Source of the DNA: an uncultured Actinomycetes bacterium
Lineage (GTDB): Bacteria > Actinomycetota > Acidimicrobiia > Acidimicrobiales > Acidimicrobilacustridaceae
Direction of reading: 5' to 3'
NCBI GenBank assembly: GCA_937876315.1
Contig: CALEHQ010000041.1
Location: 124,001-188,000 of the forward strand
DNA: 64,000 bases
In this document: positions 62,784-64,000 of the stretch, one piece after another
Layout of the letters: each line of letters begins with the position of its first letter
Numbering within the stretch: position 1 is the stretch's first letter
Made by a program: the position numbers and the translations under genes
Notes under the pieces: model-generated
Database searches by the model: none
What the model was told of the DNA's origin: nothing
Seen by the model: only the letters and a program-made list of their open reading frames with translations

Positions 62784-63578
62784 TCAACTCGCGAGAAAAC
62801 TGAAGATGTCCGGGAACGCCGTCGAATCCTGTGCGAAGAATCCGTGTCCACCCTCGTAAACGCGCAACTCCGCGTTTGGAATCCGCTGAGCCATCGCTTC
62901 GCTGTTTGAGAGCGGGGCGATGCCGTCGTAGCGACCAGCTCCGATAAAGGTTGGAGCGGAAATTCGATCGAGGCGATCCCATACGTCGTGAACGCTTCGC
63001 GCATTTAACTGTTCGATCTCACCCCGTTCGGCCTCTGAGCCCGCTTTGGCGCCGTACTGACCGCTGATGCCATCGACGAACAACTGATCTGATGGGTGAG
63101 TAGCGAGCCACTCAGGGGTAAACCGCGTATCCATAATCGTCATTGAAATTCCTGCTCGTTCCGCTTCGTCCATCGAACGGAGTTCATGAAGCGGATATGA
63201 CGAACCACCCGCTCCGCCGGGCGACGTGCAGAGCAATGCCAAGCGCTCAACTCGTTCAGGAATGGTGACAGCAAACTCTTGAGCGACCATGCCACCGAAA
63301 CTGATGCCAATGACGTTGAAGGTTTCCCAGCCGAGAAAATCAACGAGGGCACTAGCGTCGGCCGCATAATCGGACATGGAATATGGCCCTGCGGGAATTT
63401 CCGTGCGACCCAGCCCACGCTGATCGTGGAGCACCACATCAAACTGGGTTCCGAGCACGTTGAATAGTGGTCGCATGCGTTCAATTGTCGAACCGGAGCC
63501 GTTGAACATCAGCAACCGATGCCCCTCGCCCGCTTGTTCCCAGTACAGATCAATACCGTTCAATCGTTGCGTGGGCAT
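62784..63578 (-). CDS. Alpha/beta-hydrolase
   Basis: About 264 residues from ATG 63578. The oxyanion region is MFNGSGSTIERM, with DQRGLGRTEIP. The nucleophile elbow is VIGISFGGMVAQEFA (Ser), GAGRYDGIAPL holds an acidic residue, and GGHGFF near the C-terminus holds the catalytic His. It could hydrolyse an ester, lactone or ring-cleavage product. It starts one base after the upstream hydratase stop. Confidence 0.9.
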   Translation of the reverse strand: MPTQRLNGIDLYWEQAGEGHRLLMFNGSGSTIERMRPLFNVLGTQFDVVLHDQRGLGRTEIPAGPYSMSDYAADASALVDFLGWETFNVIGISFGGMVAQEFAVTIPERVERLALLCTSPGGAGGSSYPLHELRSMDEAERAGISMTIMDTRFTPEWLATHPSDQLFVDGISGQYGAKAGSEAERGEIEQLNARSVHDVWDRLDRISAPTFIGAGRYDGIAPLSNSEAMAQRIPNAELRVYEGGHGFFAQDSTAFPDIFSFLAS

Positions 63579-63579
63579 G

Positions 63580-64000
63580 TCACATCTGCTTCCACTCAGG
63601 CGCACGCTTTTCCCGGAACGCTTCACCTGCTTCGGTCATGTTGCCGGTAAACGTGCCAAGAACCTGCGTGCGGTTTTCAAGTTCCATCGCTGCACGCAAA
63701 CTCGAGGCGTCAAGATTGGCCCACATCCCAACTTTGGTCATTCGCACGCCGTACTCAGAATTGTCAGCGATCATTCCTGCGAGTTCAAGAGCAGTCGACT
63801 GGAGTTCGTCTGAAGTTGTCACTCGATTCAGTACGCCGTACTCGCGCGCTTCATCTGCGCTGAACCGACGCCCGGTGAGCATGAGTTCAGCGGCGATCGT
63901 TGGCCCACAAATACGCGGTAACCAGTAACTCGTGCCGAGATCGCAGGACGACAAACCCACACGAATGAAATGGGATGCAAAGAAAGCGTCAACCGAGGCC
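63580..64000 (-). CDS. Enoyl-CoA hydratase (3' part only)
   Basis: The visible 140 residues continue past the window end. They contain GLSSCDLGTSYWLPRICG, AAELMLTGRRFSADEAREYGVLNRV and a C-terminal LENRTQVLGTF...AFREKRAPEW. These are typical of actinobacterial crotonases in side-chain beta-oxidation. The frame is open to base 64000 without a credible start (a GTG at 63960 is internal). It is coupled to the downstream alpha/beta-hydrolase gene. Confidence 0.88.
   Translation of the reverse strand, partial: ASVDAFFASHFIRVGLSSCDLGTSYWLPRICGPTIAAELMLTGRRFSADEAREYGVLNRVTTSDELQSTALELAGMIADNSEYGVRMTKVGMWANLDASSLRAAMELENRTQVLGTFTGNMTEAGEAFREKRAPEWKQM

Noticed and set aside
1-64000. Genome-wide recoding of TGA or TAG as sense codons
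   Set aside because: TGA is used as the real stop in many ATGA/GTGA overlaps and TAG ends intact genes, so recoding would extend dozens of proteins.
1-64000. tRNA genes, CRISPR arrays, insertion sequences and prophage
   Set aside because: None was seen: no cloverleaf-like segments, regular spaced repeats, transposase or integrase motifs were found by reading both strands.

Overview
The window looks like a chromosomal segment of a high-to-moderate GC member of the Actinomycetota, most likely an Acidimicrobiia/Ilumatobacter-type bacterium. This is inferred from gene content: a class E sortase, an Rpf-type muralytic protein, a septum-formation-type lipoprotein, actinobacterial thiolase/DUF35 pairs, paired P450s, SCO6745-like and PPOX-like proteins, and many GTG starts with ATGA/GTGA overlaps. 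No tRNA, rRNA, insertion sequence, CRISPR array or phage gene was seen.

Layout. (1) 1-5571, minus strand: a cytochrome c maturation System I operon ccmABCDEFGH. Every gene overlaps the next; it includes a 54-residue CcmD and a CcmH cut by the window edge. (2) 5640-10290: a sortase gene split by an in-frame TAG, an envelope lipoprotein and small membrane proteins, and a divergent GH63-like hydrolase/glycosyltransferase pair. (3) 10298-16027: TetR regulator, thiolase and DUF35 partner, MBL hydrolase, a dihydrodipicolinate-reductase-like dehydrogenase and a deaminase-type amidohydrolase. (4) 16070-24781: an OafA-like acyltransferase with no ordinary start codon, an unknown oxygenase-like protein, then a two-component system, two unknown overlapping genes and trehalose genes otsA/otsB. 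The otsA frame carries an in-frame TGA. This last block looks lower in GC than its surroundings. (5) 24989-43457: acyl-CoA dehydrogenase, MFS exporter, cysS, valS, mscS, Fe-type superoxide dismutase, Rpf, msrA, menC, an SDR, D-aminoacylase-like and SGNH-like hydrolases, two double-hotdog thioesterases and an acyl-CoA ligase. (6) 43576-64000: a dense catabolic region with Rieske oxygenase, PaaX-type regulator, two amidohydrolases, crotonases, CoA transferase, three acyl-CoA dehydrogenases/ligases, two P450s, SDR, nitroreductase, epoxide-hydrolase-like and alpha/beta hydrolase genes. It reads as a beta-oxidation-type pathway for a hydrophobic, possibly cyclic, substrate.

The most unusual points are these: the two in-frame nonsense codons in otherwise intact genes (sortase, otsA); the acyltransferase whose only plausible start is CTG behind a GNRA hairpin; the two unknown genes beside the trehalose genes, which by eye resemble degenerate halves of OtsA and OtsB; and a CoA transferase whose domains appear in swapped order. 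All functions are from reading motifs; no database search was run.
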